From Planctomycetota bacterium (lineage in GTDB: Bacteria; Planctomycetota; E44-bin39): a DNA stretch of 32,452 nt. Both the position numbers and the translations under genes were made by a program. The DNA lies in NCBI GenBank assembly GCA_004376375.1, contig SOJX01000032.1, positions 1 through 32,452 on the forward strand. The letters run 5' to 3'. Of this stretch, positions 22,155 through 29,951 are shown one piece after another. Below the pieces are notes generated by a model that searched no databases, was not told the origin of the DNA, and saw only the letters and a program-made list of their open reading frames with translations. Within the stretch, counting starts at the first letter, position 1, and each line of letters opens with the position of its first letter.

Positions 22155-23306
22155 ATGAATAAAATCAAGCTTTCTTTGCTCGCAATTCTTCTTGTTACGT
22201 GTTTTTCCTGGGCAACGCTTTCGGCCGGCGAGCCCGCGCCGAAGACCGGGGAGGGCGGGGAGAAGGCAGGCGCGCCCGAAACTCCCGAGGAAGAGGAAGC
22301 GAGGCTCAAGCGGTACTTCTCCAGGTACGTGGTTATCTGTATCGATATCGAAGAGACGATAACGGAATACAAAGCCCAGGCGAAAGAATTCAACGACATG
22401 CGCGTTCAGATCGTTTTCGCTTTCAACCTGACCACGGGCCGCTATTACAAAGGGGCGAAATACGACGACCGCCGCGCGAAAATGAACGTCAAGGACGTGA
22501 AAAACCCGCACCTTTACGTAATAAAGGAAGGCTCGGCAAAGCCCAGGCGCAGCAAGAAGGACAAAAAACAATACTTCACAACCGAAGAGGCGAAAAAATA
22601 CGCCGATTATATCCTGTCAGGAAAAATCAGTATTGATGAAAGAGCACCGTCGGAGTTTTTCGGCACACATGTCGCCTGCGGTTTCAACGGCGAGCTCGAG
22701 CTCGAGCTTATCAGGACGAAAGACAAGAAAGCCGTCTGGTCGGATGAAGATAAAAACGACTTTTCCATGTCCGACCGCGGCGGCGGAAAGCCGGCTGCTA
22801 TTCAGCTCGTGCAATATACGTTTCTGAAGAAATACCTCCCCATTCTCGTCAAGCTGCCGGAGTGGGAAAAAGCGAAAGAAATAATTCCGAAAATACCTTA
22901 CGGCGTTATCAAGACCGACAAATCGGAAGGCGTAATATTTCCCAAAAGCGCTGCAGAATCGCTTGTCGCCGGACAGCTAAAAAGCGTCAAGAAATCCTGG
23001 ACGCCCAAAGAGAAGGACATTAAAAAGCTTGAAGCGAAACTGGAGCAGTACCTTATGGGCAACCCGCCCGAAAAGGCGCCAAAGCTGCACGAAAAGCTGT
23101 CCGAGTACAAGCGCCAGTACACCGGAATAACGGTCGAAAAGAAAAAGCGCATATACGTCAACCTCTTCCGCGACCCCAAAGGCAAACACAAGAATTGGAA
23201 GAGAAGGCCTGTAATCGTTGACGGTGGCGGCGCAGATTATTTTGAAATACAGTATGACATAAAAAGCGGGGAGTTTTCAGACCTGCACGTGCATGATAAG
23301 AAATAA
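22155..23306 (+). CDS. secreted protein of unknown function
   Basis: The 383-residue protein has a signal peptide (MNKIKLSLLAILLVTCFSWA, cleavage likely after LSA). An acidic Pro/Glu-rich spacer (about 26-50) follows, then a mixed alpha/beta domain at about 55-230 (VVICIDIEETITEYKAQA, KISIDERAPSEFFGTH, GELELELIRTKDKKAVW). A Lys-rich helical C-terminal half ends in IYVNLFRDPKGK and DIKSGEFSDLHVHDKK. AGGGA precedes the ATG by about 6 bases. No family recognised. The next gene on the same strand is also secreted and unknown, but the 217-base gap argues for separate transcription. Confidence 0.8.
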   Translation: MNKIKLSLLAILLVTCFSWATLSAGEPAPKTGEGGEKAGAPETPEEEEARLKRYFSRYVVICIDIEETITEYKAQAKEFNDMRVQIVFAFNLTTGRYYKGAKYDDRRAKMNVKDVKNPHLYVIKEGSAKPRRSKKDKKQYFTTEEAKKYADYILSGKISIDERAPSEFFGTHVACGFNGELELELIRTKDKKAVWSDEDKNDFSMSDRGGGKPAAIQLVQYTFLKKYLPILVKLPEWEKAKEIIPKIPYGVIKTDKSEGVIFPKSAAESLVAGQLKSVKKSWTPKEKDIKKLEAKLEQYLMGNPPEKAPKLHEKLSEYKRQYTGITVEKKKRIYVNLFRDPKGKHKNWKRRPVIVDGGGADYFEIQYDIKSGEFSDLHVHDKK

Positions 23307-23523
23307 TCTGTTCCGGGAAATGTAAGACTTCTACGCGGGATTGAGTTTCAGCCTCCGTTGCCTTGCATGCTGCCGGCCCGGCTCTCGGGAGAGATTTCCC
23401 TTCTCCGGTTTTCCTTCACGCTCCAGCCAAACGAGTCAGGATTGACATGGAATTAACACATGATTGCTAATCTTTATTAAGAAAATGAAATATAATAAGT
23501 GCGGAAATAGGAGAGGGGGCAAA

Positions 23524-24597
23524 ATGAGTTACGGAAGATTTCCATTTGCGTTTTCAGCAATCATGGTGCTGATTGTGTTCCTTCCGAAAGCCTTGACGGT
23601 TTTTGCTGATAATGAAAACAGGACCGCATCCCGGAAACAGTACGATCGCCTTGATTTCAAATCGTTGAACCCGAAAATCAGGATACGCAAAAAAGCAAAG
23701 ACCAGGGATGGGCTCGTTGAGATCGTGAAACCGCAGGACGTATTTATATCGAAATACGAATGTTATTTTCTATGGGTGGAACAGAATGATAACGCGGGAA
23801 CGATAAACTTCACTCTCGACCGACCATACCATTTCCTCGACGAAGACAACCAGAGCGCATGGGGCCTGCTTTCACCGCCTGACAGATGGCCAGTTTACGA
23901 GCTTGCCGGCAGGCATACCAGGCGGGTCATAAGATATCCGACAAAAGATCACCACGATGGGAACTACAGCTGTGCTGAACTTCTCCATGAATCTGAAACG
24001 GCCGGATCGCTCTATAAGGTTGTTTACTGCGGCGTCGCGGGAGGAGTCGCGCATTCCGAACCGGTGAATACGTTCATTGTCTTTCAGACGCTGGACAATG
24101 AATGGCGGTTTGTGGCAGAGCGTGCCGGAGGAAATAGAGCCAGTAAATGCGGCGCGCAAAGAACGAATTCCGCAACTGGATACAAAGTAAATGAGCAATA
24201 CAAACCCGAAGGCTTCCCGTTTCAAATTCTGATTACGCAAAAACGGACTACCCACTGGGGAGTCGCAGATTCGGCACATAAGAAACCATATTCCATGTAC
24301 CGTGACGCGGTGATTGAAGGCGATGTGCTTCCGCTTGACGTTACATGGGAAAACAACTCGTATTTTATTCTGGAAAAAGATGAAGAACTTTACGGGTTTC
24401 TTAACAGGTACATGGGGTACGAAGCGGACTGGGTTAAGGACAAAGAGGGATTTTTGGCCAGGCTGAACGAAGAGATTATGGAACTTAATATCCAGAGTCC
24501 CGAATCTGGGCTTTTCGTGCCCGGCGGTAAAATCTACTTCCCAACTTCCAGGCAGATTCGTAAAATCAAAGATGAATTCCTGAGCAATAGAAGATGA
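23524..24597 (+). CDS. secreted protein of unknown function
   Basis: The ATG at 23524 is chosen because GGAGAGGGGG lies just upstream; a TTG at 23464 opens the frame but lacks a site. The 357-residue product has a signal peptide (IMVLIVFLPKALTVFA, cleavage near residue 28). The mature part has a beta-rich section with CGVAGGVAHSEPVNTFIVF and a C-terminal section ELYGFLNRYMGYEADW followed by helices. Two Cys pairs may form disulphides. It is isolated from its neighbours and followed by the 20-base repeat. TTGACA lies at about 23440, but no good -10 is spaced to it. Family not recognised. Confidence 0.78.
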   Translation: MSYGRFPFAFSAIMVLIVFLPKALTVFADNENRTASRKQYDRLDFKSLNPKIRIRKKAKTRDGLVEIVKPQDVFISKYECYFLWVEQNDNAGTINFTLDRPYHFLDEDNQSAWGLLSPPDRWPVYELAGRHTRRVIRYPTKDHHDGNYSCAELLHESETAGSLYKVVYCGVAGGVAHSEPVNTFIVFQTLDNEWRFVAERAGGNRASKCGAQRTNSATGYKVNEQYKPEGFPFQILITQKRTTHWGVADSAHKKPYSMYRDAVIEGDVLPLDVTWENNSYFILEKDEELYGFLNRYMGYEADWVKDKEGFLARLNEEIMELNIQSPESGLFVPGGKIYFPTSRQIRKIKDEFLSNRR

Positions 24598-24636
24598 ACA
24601 TAGCCCTCTAAATTAATTCGTGTATAAATGCCATAA

Positions 24637-24656
24637 CCTGTAATTTTTACACAGTC
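24637..24656. repeat. 20-base repeat, second copy
   Basis: An exact copy of 21433-21452 in the same orientation. Confidence 0.65.
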
Positions 24657-24703
24657 TTATAGCTGCTGGATAGTTTCCCGCTAACTGTTTGAAAGAGTTT
24701 TAC

Positions 24704-24732
24704 TTGCATCTTTCCATTCTCTACTGTATAAT
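24704..24732 (+). promoter_or_regulatory. promoter TTGCAT-N17-TATAAT
   Basis: A perfect -10 at 24727-24732, 65 bases before the ATG of the response regulator at 24798. Confidence 0.68.
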
Positions 24733-24797
24733 TTTTACCTACCATTTAGTTCGGCACCTTCTGCATATAAAACATCATCCTAAAGAGCGCTGAGCAT

Positions 24798-26144
24798 ATG
24801 AAAGTTCTCGTCGTAGACGACAAGAAGGAAATCCGCGAATTTCTTGAAGGCTTTTTCTTGTCTATCAAGGAGCCGGTAAAGTCTGCCAGGAACGCGGCCG
24901 GATGCATGGAGCAGCTTCGCAGCGAAGAGTTCGACGTCGTATTCCTGGACCTGTATCTTCCCGATTCCAAGGGCATGGACACGCTTACACGGATAAGGGA
25001 ATTCGACGCCGATATAGAGGTCATAGTTTTCACCGGATACGCTTCAATCGACTCGGCGGTCAAGGCCATCAAGAGCGGCGCTTTCGATTTCCTGGAGAAG
25101 CCGCTTTCGCTTGAAAAAGTCGAGATTGTCTACCGTAAGGCCGCTGAGAAGGTTAGGCTGAACCGGGAAAACTCGTCGCTTCGCGGTCTTGTCGACCGGA
25201 CGCAGAAAGTACCGCGCCTCATCGCCGTTTCGGAAGAGATGCAGAAAATACTGCGCGTCATCTACCTTGCCGCGCCCACGAACTCGACCGTCCTGCTCCA
25301 GGGCGAAAGCGGCACCGGCAAGGAGGTCGTGGCGCACGTTATTCACGAAAAATCCAAGCGCCGCGAGCGACCGTTTATCGCGATTAATTGCGGCACGCTC
25401 CAGGAGACTCTTCTTGAAAGCGAGCTCTTCGGGCATGAAAAGGGCGCGTTTACGGGCGCGATAAAGCGCCGCCAGGGCCTTTTCGAGATTGCCGACGGAG
25501 GTACCATACTCCTGGACGAAATCGGTGAAATGACGCTCGAGATCCAGGTGAAACTGCTCCGTTTCCTGCAGACCAACGAGTTCCGCCCGGTCGGCTCGAA
25601 CCGCACCAGCCAGGTCGATGTCCGGGTTATCGCCGCCACGAACAAAGACCTGCAGGAAGAGGTTCACGCGGGCCGGTTCCGTGAAGACCTTTTCTTCCGG
25701 CTCAACGTGATTACGATAACGGTTCCTTCGCTTCGCCTGCGCAAGGAGGAGATAAAGTATCTTGTCGAGGACAAGATCGAGCGCAGCGAGTTCGGGAGCG
25801 GGCGCCAAAAATCGTTTTCCAACGAGGCGATCGAGGTCATGCGTCGTTACGACTGGCCAGGAAACGTCCGCGAGCTCGGCAACGTTGTCGAGCGCGCGCT
25901 TATTCTCTGCCCCCACGACGTAATCGGGGTTGAAGACCTGCCCGATTATATTGTGAGGCCGGTTCGCCGCGGCACGACTCTGTTCAATCCTGCGCTTTCG
26001 CTTGCGGAAGTCGAGAAGATGCATATCCAGGCGGTCCTTGAGGCAAACAATTCCAATAAGCTCAGGTCTGCCAAGATTCTCGGGATCAGTCCCAAGACGC
26101 TGTACAACAAGATAAGGACCTACGGCATTGAGGTTTCGCGCTGA
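24798..26144 (+). CDS. NtrC-family sigma-54 response regulator
   Basis: The 448-residue protein has three parts. The receiver (1-115) has acidic pocket D7/D8, phosphoacceptor D51 (VVFLDLYLPD), T79 and K101. The AAA+ domain (about 140-370) carries Walker A GESGTGKE (169-176), the sigma-54 loop GAFTGA (216-221) and Walker B ILLDEIGE (237-244). The C-terminal Fis-type helix-turn-helix (about 405-445) reads NNSNKLRSAKILGISPKTLY. All functional residues seem intact, so phosphorylation should switch on sigma-54 transcription. No histidine kinase is adjacent; the next gene is a PAS-GAF-GGDEF protein 78 bases on. No strong ribosome-binding site is seen. Confidence 0.95.
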   Translation: MKVLVVDDKKEIREFLEGFFLSIKEPVKSARNAAGCMEQLRSEEFDVVFLDLYLPDSKGMDTLTRIREFDADIEVIVFTGYASIDSAVKAIKSGAFDFLEKPLSLEKVEIVYRKAAEKVRLNRENSSLRGLVDRTQKVPRLIAVSEEMQKILRVIYLAAPTNSTVLLQGESGTGKEVVAHVIHEKSKRRERPFIAINCGTLQETLLESELFGHEKGAFTGAIKRRQGLFEIADGGTILLDEIGEMTLEIQVKLLRFLQTNEFRPVGSNRTSQVDVRVIAATNKDLQEEVHAGRFREDLFFRLNVITITVPSLRLRKEEIKYLVEDKIERSEFGSGRQKSFSNEAIEVMRRYDWPGNVRELGNVVERALILCPHDVIGVEDLPDYIVRPVRRGTTLFNPALSLAEVEKMHIQAVLEANNSNKLRSAKILGISPKTLYNKIRTYGIEVSR

Positions 26145-26222
26145 TGCCGCGTGGTGTTTTCGCGGTTTTTGCAGAAGGAGCTGCCGGCAGTTCGCAGCAA
26201 TCGCAGTGTTAGGGAGGAAAAA

Positions 26223-27659
26223 GTGGCTCGTTCCTTTTCCGGTACGTTTCGAGGAGATGAGCTGTACCGGATATTCTTTGATCTTGCTGGCGACGGTCTT
26301 TACGTGCTCGACCGCGATTCGGGCAAATACCTTCTTGTCAATCCCGCCTGGTGCACCATGCTCGGTTACCCGCCTGCGGATTTTCTCAACGGGACCATTA
26401 AGCCGGTTAATCTTGTCCATGAGGACGACTGGAATATTGTCGCGAAAATGGATGATCCGAAAAACGCGATCGATTTCGATCGGATCGAAGTCAGGCTTCT
26501 GACCAAGGCCGGAAAGGAAATAGTCGTTGAAGCATCGGTTCACAATTTCGACCTCCAGAGCCGGAAACTTCGGCTCGGCTCGGTTCGGAACGTATCGGAG
26601 CAGAGGAGGCTCCGCAGCCAACTGAGAGAGAAACTGTTGCAGGAGCGCAATTCGGCGCTCGAGACGGCCCGGGCCAATATCCGCATCGGTCAGCTCTATG
26701 ACAAGATTGCCTCCGTTCCGAAGCTCGCCAGCGCTCTCCTCGACGCACGGGACGAGCAGGCTCTTATGGAGCGGACCGCCGACTACCTGCGCGATTCCCA
26801 GGGCATGAACTACAAGGATGTAACGATATATCTCGTGCAGGGCAAGCGCCTTGTGCAGGCTCATTCATCCGACAGCCTTGCGCGCCGAACCATTTCAATA
26901 GACGGAAAGACCCGGCTGGGCAAAATCGCCAGGGAAGGAGCGCCCGTGCTTGATGGAAAGAGGAGCGAAGACCTGGTTCCTCTGAAGGTCGGCGACCGGC
27001 TCGTCGGGCTTATCATTGCACGAACGTTTCCGGACGAGCGTATTCTGTTCGACGGGGGTGCATCGGTCAGGCGCGGTCAGCACGAGGTTCTCGTTACACT
27101 CGGCAACATACTGGGGCTTGCGGTGGAAAACCTGCGCCTTTTCCACCAGATCGAACAGCAGTCCATTGTCGATCAGCTTACCGGCGTTTTCAACCGGCGG
27201 CATTTCGACAACAAGATGCAGGATGAGTTCCAGCGTGCCCGCCGTTACAACCGCAACATGTCGCTTATCGTCATCGACCTGGACCTGTTCAAGCCGATAA
27301 ATGACGAGTACGGGCATCAGCAGGGCGACGTTATACTCAAAGGCGTGGCGGATTTCCTGAGGAAGAACTGCCGTGAAGTGGATGTTATCTGCCGCTACGG
27401 CGGAGATGAGTTCGTCGTTATGCTCCCGGAAACCGGACCCGAGGAAGCGTATAAAAAGGCAGTCAATATGAGAAAGCAGGTGCGGAGGAAGCGGTTTCCA
27501 AATCTCTCCGACCCAAAGAAGCCTTTCCATATCACGCTTTCGATGGGGATTTCCGATATTTCAACGTGTGAAGACGAGGCAGAGCTTTTCAGGAAAGCGG
27601 ACGAGGCCCTTTATGAATCAAAGAAAAAGGGTCGTGACCGCGTTACTCGTAATGAATAA
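26223..27659 (+). CDS. PAS-GAF diguanylate cyclase
   Basis: GTG 26223 is chosen because GGGAGG lies 5 bases before it; a frame from 26151 lacks a site. The 478 residues hold a PAS domain (about 12-125, YVLDRDSGKYLLVNPAWCTM), a linking helix, a GAF-like domain (about 155-305) and a GGDEF domain (about 315-475). The active site RYGGDEF (393-397) is intact, and the inhibitory I-site RxxD (R384-D387) lies exactly five residues upstream, so c-di-GMP product feedback is expected. There is no membrane helix, so it is a cytoplasmic sensor, ligand unknown. Cotranscription with the response regulator is likely, which would place c-di-GMP synthesis in the same signalling unit. Confidence 0.94.
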   Translation: MARSFSGTFRGDELYRIFFDLAGDGLYVLDRDSGKYLLVNPAWCTMLGYPPADFLNGTIKPVNLVHEDDWNIVAKMDDPKNAIDFDRIEVRLLTKAGKEIVVEASVHNFDLQSRKLRLGSVRNVSEQRRLRSQLREKLLQERNSALETARANIRIGQLYDKIASVPKLASALLDARDEQALMERTADYLRDSQGMNYKDVTIYLVQGKRLVQAHSSDSLARRTISIDGKTRLGKIAREGAPVLDGKRSEDLVPLKVGDRLVGLIIARTFPDERILFDGGASVRRGQHEVLVTLGNILGLAVENLRLFHQIEQQSIVDQLTGVFNRRHFDNKMQDEFQRARRYNRNMSLIVIDLDLFKPINDEYGHQQGDVILKGVADFLRKNCREVDVICRYGGDEFVVMLPETGPEEAYKKAVNMRKQVRRKRFPNLSDPKKPFHITLSMGISDISTCEDEAELFRKADEALYESKKKGRDRVTRNE

Positions 27660-27709
27660 ACTGTGGACCGCCCGCCGAACCAGACCGGCATATATTCAGG
27701 AGCGGAGGG

Positions 27710-28273
27710 ATGGAGCTTTTTGAGGCCGTAAAGGGACGCCGCAGTATCAGGAAATACGACCCGGAGCGACCGGTGCCGGACGAGATAATCGACAGGCTTG
27801 TCGATATGGCGAGATGGGCGCCCTCATGGGCGAACACGCAGTGCGTAAGATACATTATTGTCCGCGATCCCGAGCGGCGTGAGAAACTCGCCGGAACTTT
27901 GAGCCCGAAGAACCCGTCGACGAAGGCATTTTCGGCGGCGCCGGTAGTTATTGCCTTCGTTGCGGCGCTCGAGAAATCGGGATATTACAAGGGCAAGGCG
28001 AGCGATGACAAGGCGTGGCACCTTTTTGATACAGGGCTTGCAGTCCAGAATTTCTGCCTTGCCGCTCACGCGTTGGGGCTGGGTACGGTCATTTGCGGCG
28101 CGATGGATTATCATGCCGCTGAGGACCTGCTCGGAACTCCCCCGGGCTATCAGGTAGTTGCGATGACTCCGCTGGGCTATCCGGCGAAGGAGGCCCGCGG
28201 CCCGGCCCGCAGGGAGGTCAGCGGCCTGAGATGTAACGAGACCTGGAGCGCCCTCATGGAAGAGGCACAATAA
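27710..28273 (+). CDS. nitroreductase-family FMN oxidoreductase
   Basis: This 187-residue protein has the family pattern: an N-terminal RRSIRKYDPERPVP, where Arg and Ser contact FMN phosphate, MARWAPSWANTQ for the isoalloxazine side, a dimer core at about 105-135 (GLAVQNFCLAAHALGLGTV), and LGYPAKEARGPARR near the end. Members use NAD(P)H to reduce nitro compounds, quinones or flavins; the true substrate is not predictable here. GGAG-rich sequence precedes the ATG. It lies just upstream of rex, a natural neighbour because both respond to NAD(H). Confidence 0.9.
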   Translation: MELFEAVKGRRSIRKYDPERPVPDEIIDRLVDMARWAPSWANTQCVRYIIVRDPERREKLAGTLSPKNPSTKAFSAAPVVIAFVAALEKSGYYKGKASDDKAWHLFDTGLAVQNFCLAAHALGLGTVICGAMDYHAAEDLLGTPPGYQVVAMTPLGYPAKEARGPARREVSGLRCNETWSALMEEAQ

Positions 28274-28362
28274 GGTCATTTGGCCGTTTGGTCTCTTGGT
28301 CATTTGGTCTTTTATTCTTAATGACCAATGGACCGAAGGACCAATAAACCAGGCGACCAAGA
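28273..28362. repeat. octamer array folding on itself, unit TCATTTGG / inverted CCAATNGA
   Basis: Four to five 8-base units (TCATTTGG, CCGTTTGG, TCTCTTGG, TCATTTGG) at 28277-28311 are followed by units of inverted sense (GACCAATG, GACCGAAG, GACCAATA) at 28322-28361. The two halves can form an imperfect hairpin in the leader of rex. Confidence 0.85.
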
Positions 28363-28376
28363 TTCAGGGAGGATTC

Positions 28377-29012
28377 GTGCCGAAAAAATCAGATATTCCA
28401 AAAGCAACGGTTACCCGGCTCTCCAAGTATCTCCGGTTCCTCGAGTACGAAAACGAGCGCGGGCGGGAGACGATTTCCAGCCGGGAAGTCGGGGAAAGGC
28501 TGCAGTATACCGACACTCAGGTTCGCAAGGATTTGACATATTTCGGCCAGTTCGGCTCGCCGGGCGTCGGTTATCATGTAGAGGAGCTTATCGGCGAGAT
28601 CAGGAAGATACTGGGCACGGACCGGAAATGGCAGGTCGCCGTCGTCGGCATAGGCAATCTCGGGCGGGCGCTCGCCGCGAACAAGAGCTTCCTCCAGAAG
28701 GGATTCGAGGTCGTCGCACTGTATGACAACGCGCCGGATGTCATCGGTATGGAAGTCGCCGGCATGACCGTCCAGAATGTTGACGCCTTTTCCGACTATA
28801 TCCGGGAGAATGAAATTTCACTCGCCGTTATCGCCGTGCCGGCTACAGAAGCGCAGAAGGTCGTCGACTTAATGGTAAAGGCTGAAATAAAAGGTTTTCT
28901 CAACTTTGCCCCCATCCATCCCGTTGCGCCTGATGACGTCTTTTTCGTTACCGTGGATCTTGCAGTCCTTTTCGAGCAACTTACCTTCCGCATTGGGCAC
29001 GGCAGCAGGTAG
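28377..29012 (+). CDS. rex: redox-sensing transcriptional repressor Rex
   Basis: GTG 28377 with GGGAGG just upstream gives 211 residues, the usual Rex length; a longer frame crosses the octamer array. The winged-helix DNA-binding domain is at 1-80 (ISSREVGERLQYTDTQVRKD, then the wing FGQFGSPGVGY). The Rossmann domain follows with VVGIGNLGRAL (G91-x-G-x-x-G96) and VVALYDNAP. The C-terminal FEQLTFRI is the domain-swapped helix of the dimer. Rex proteins leave their operator when NADH is high and control fermentation and respiration genes. No full Rex box was found in the window. Confidence 0.96.
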   Translation: MPKKSDIPKATVTRLSKYLRFLEYENERGRETISSREVGERLQYTDTQVRKDLTYFGQFGSPGVGYHVEELIGEIRKILGTDRKWQVAVVGIGNLGRALAANKSFLQKGFEVVALYDNAPDVIGMEVAGMTVQNVDAFSDYIRENEISLAVIAVPATEAQKVVDLMVKAEIKGFLNFAPIHPVAPDDVFFVTVDLAVLFEQLTFRIGHGSR

Positions 29013-29013
29013 A

Positions 29014-29050
29014 AGCGTCAAGCGTCAAGCGTCGTGCGTCAAACGTCATA
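29014..29050. repeat. heptamer array, unit GTCAAGC
   Basis: Four to five units: GTCAAGC, GTCAAGC, GTCGTGC, GTCAAAC, GTCATAT. Confidence 0.85.
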
Positions 29051-29155
29051 TTATTTTATTTATATGGGCGGACATTCCTGTCCGACATTATTCCTTGTCA
29101 ACTTATTACCCGTTTTTATGTAGTATATGCGTTTTTGTGCCGATATAGTAATGTC

Positions 29156-29809
29156 ATGTCTAAAATAGAATTCATCACATTTATCATAATTATCCTTCTG
29201 GTGCTGGGCTTCCTCGCCCTGCTGGTGACACCGCGGCTTATTGCCAACCTGGATGTACGCCAGAGTTTTGAGAGGGCCTACGGCGCGGACAGGTTCGGGG
29301 AAGCAGAGCGCCTGCTTGCCGCATATCGCGCCGAGCAACCCGATTCGGCGTGGGCCTGCATGAGTTACAGCCGCCTGCTTTCGAGGCAGGGGCGGAACCT
29401 GGATGCCTACGGCGCGATTATGAAGGCTATCAACCGGAACCCGAATGACCTGGATGCGCGGCTTTTGCAGGTTTATCTGATAACCCGGATCGGAACCCCG
29501 GGTGAGGTCGGGGCGGCGGTTACGGAATACCGGAGCCGGGGCGGTAGTGAGCCGATAATACACACCTATCTGGGGTGGGCGTATGCTTACGATAAGGATT
29601 ACGCCCGCGCTGAAAAAGAGTACAGAGCTTACCTCGGTTATAAGCCCGATGACGCGTTTACATTGCGCGCGCTTGCCGAAGTGTCGCTTGCCCAGGGGAA
29701 ACCGGATAAGGCGCGCAACCTTTGCGGCCGGGCCCTGAGAGTCGAACCCTCCAATAAGGATGCGCAGGAGTTGTGGCGCAGGCTTACAGGCGAATCTTCC
29801 AGGCCGTAA
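29156..29809 (+). CDS. membrane-anchored TPR protein
   Basis: The ATG at 29156 gives 217 residues; an upstream in-frame start (29135) adds only seven unlikely residues. One N-terminal membrane helix (about 5-25, FITFIIIILLVLGFLALLVT) is followed by four to five tetratricopeptide-like units. Examples are AERLLAAYRAEQPDSAWACM, NLDAYGAIMKAINRNPNDLD, YARAEKEYRAYLGYKPDDAF and PDKARNLCGRALRVEPSNKD. TPR units form a groove for protein partners, here outside or on the membrane. There is no Shine-Dalgarno; TATAGT at 29144-29149 lies so close to the ATG that a leaderless message is possible. Partner unknown. Confidence 0.85.
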   Translation: MSKIEFITFIIIILLVLGFLALLVTPRLIANLDVRQSFERAYGADRFGEAERLLAAYRAEQPDSAWACMSYSRLLSRQGRNLDAYGAIMKAINRNPNDLDARLLQVYLITRIGTPGEVGAAVTEYRSRGGSEPIIHTYLGWAYAYDKDYARAEKEYRAYLGYKPDDAFTLRALAEVSLAQGKPDKARNLCGRALRVEPSNKDAQELWRRLTGESSRP

Positions 29810-29824
29810 AAGCGTCGTACGTCA

Positions 29825-29946
29825 TTTAATTGGAAATTGGAAATTTTTTCAATTCGCAATTCTCAATATTCAATACTCAATATTCAATCTACAATTCTCA
29901 ATACTCAAAACTCAATTTACAATTCTCAATACTCGAAACTCGGCAC
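29825..29946. repeat. long heptamer array, units TTGGAAA / AATACTC / AATTCTC
   Basis: About 17 consecutive 7-base units drifting from TTGGAAA through AATTCTC, AATATTC, AATACTC, AATCTAC to GAAACTC. It fills the gap between the convergent TPR and shikimate-kinase genes. Confidence 0.95.
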
Positions 29947-29951
29947 TGAGA

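Noticed and set aside
25044..26864. Minus-strand frame of 606 codons opposite the response regulator and GGDEF genes
   Set aside because: It runs antisense across two genes with intact catalytic motifs; a shadow of codon bias.
29825..29946. CRISPR-like array
   Set aside because: Units are 7 bases with no constant repeat and no spacers; there are no cas genes in the window.
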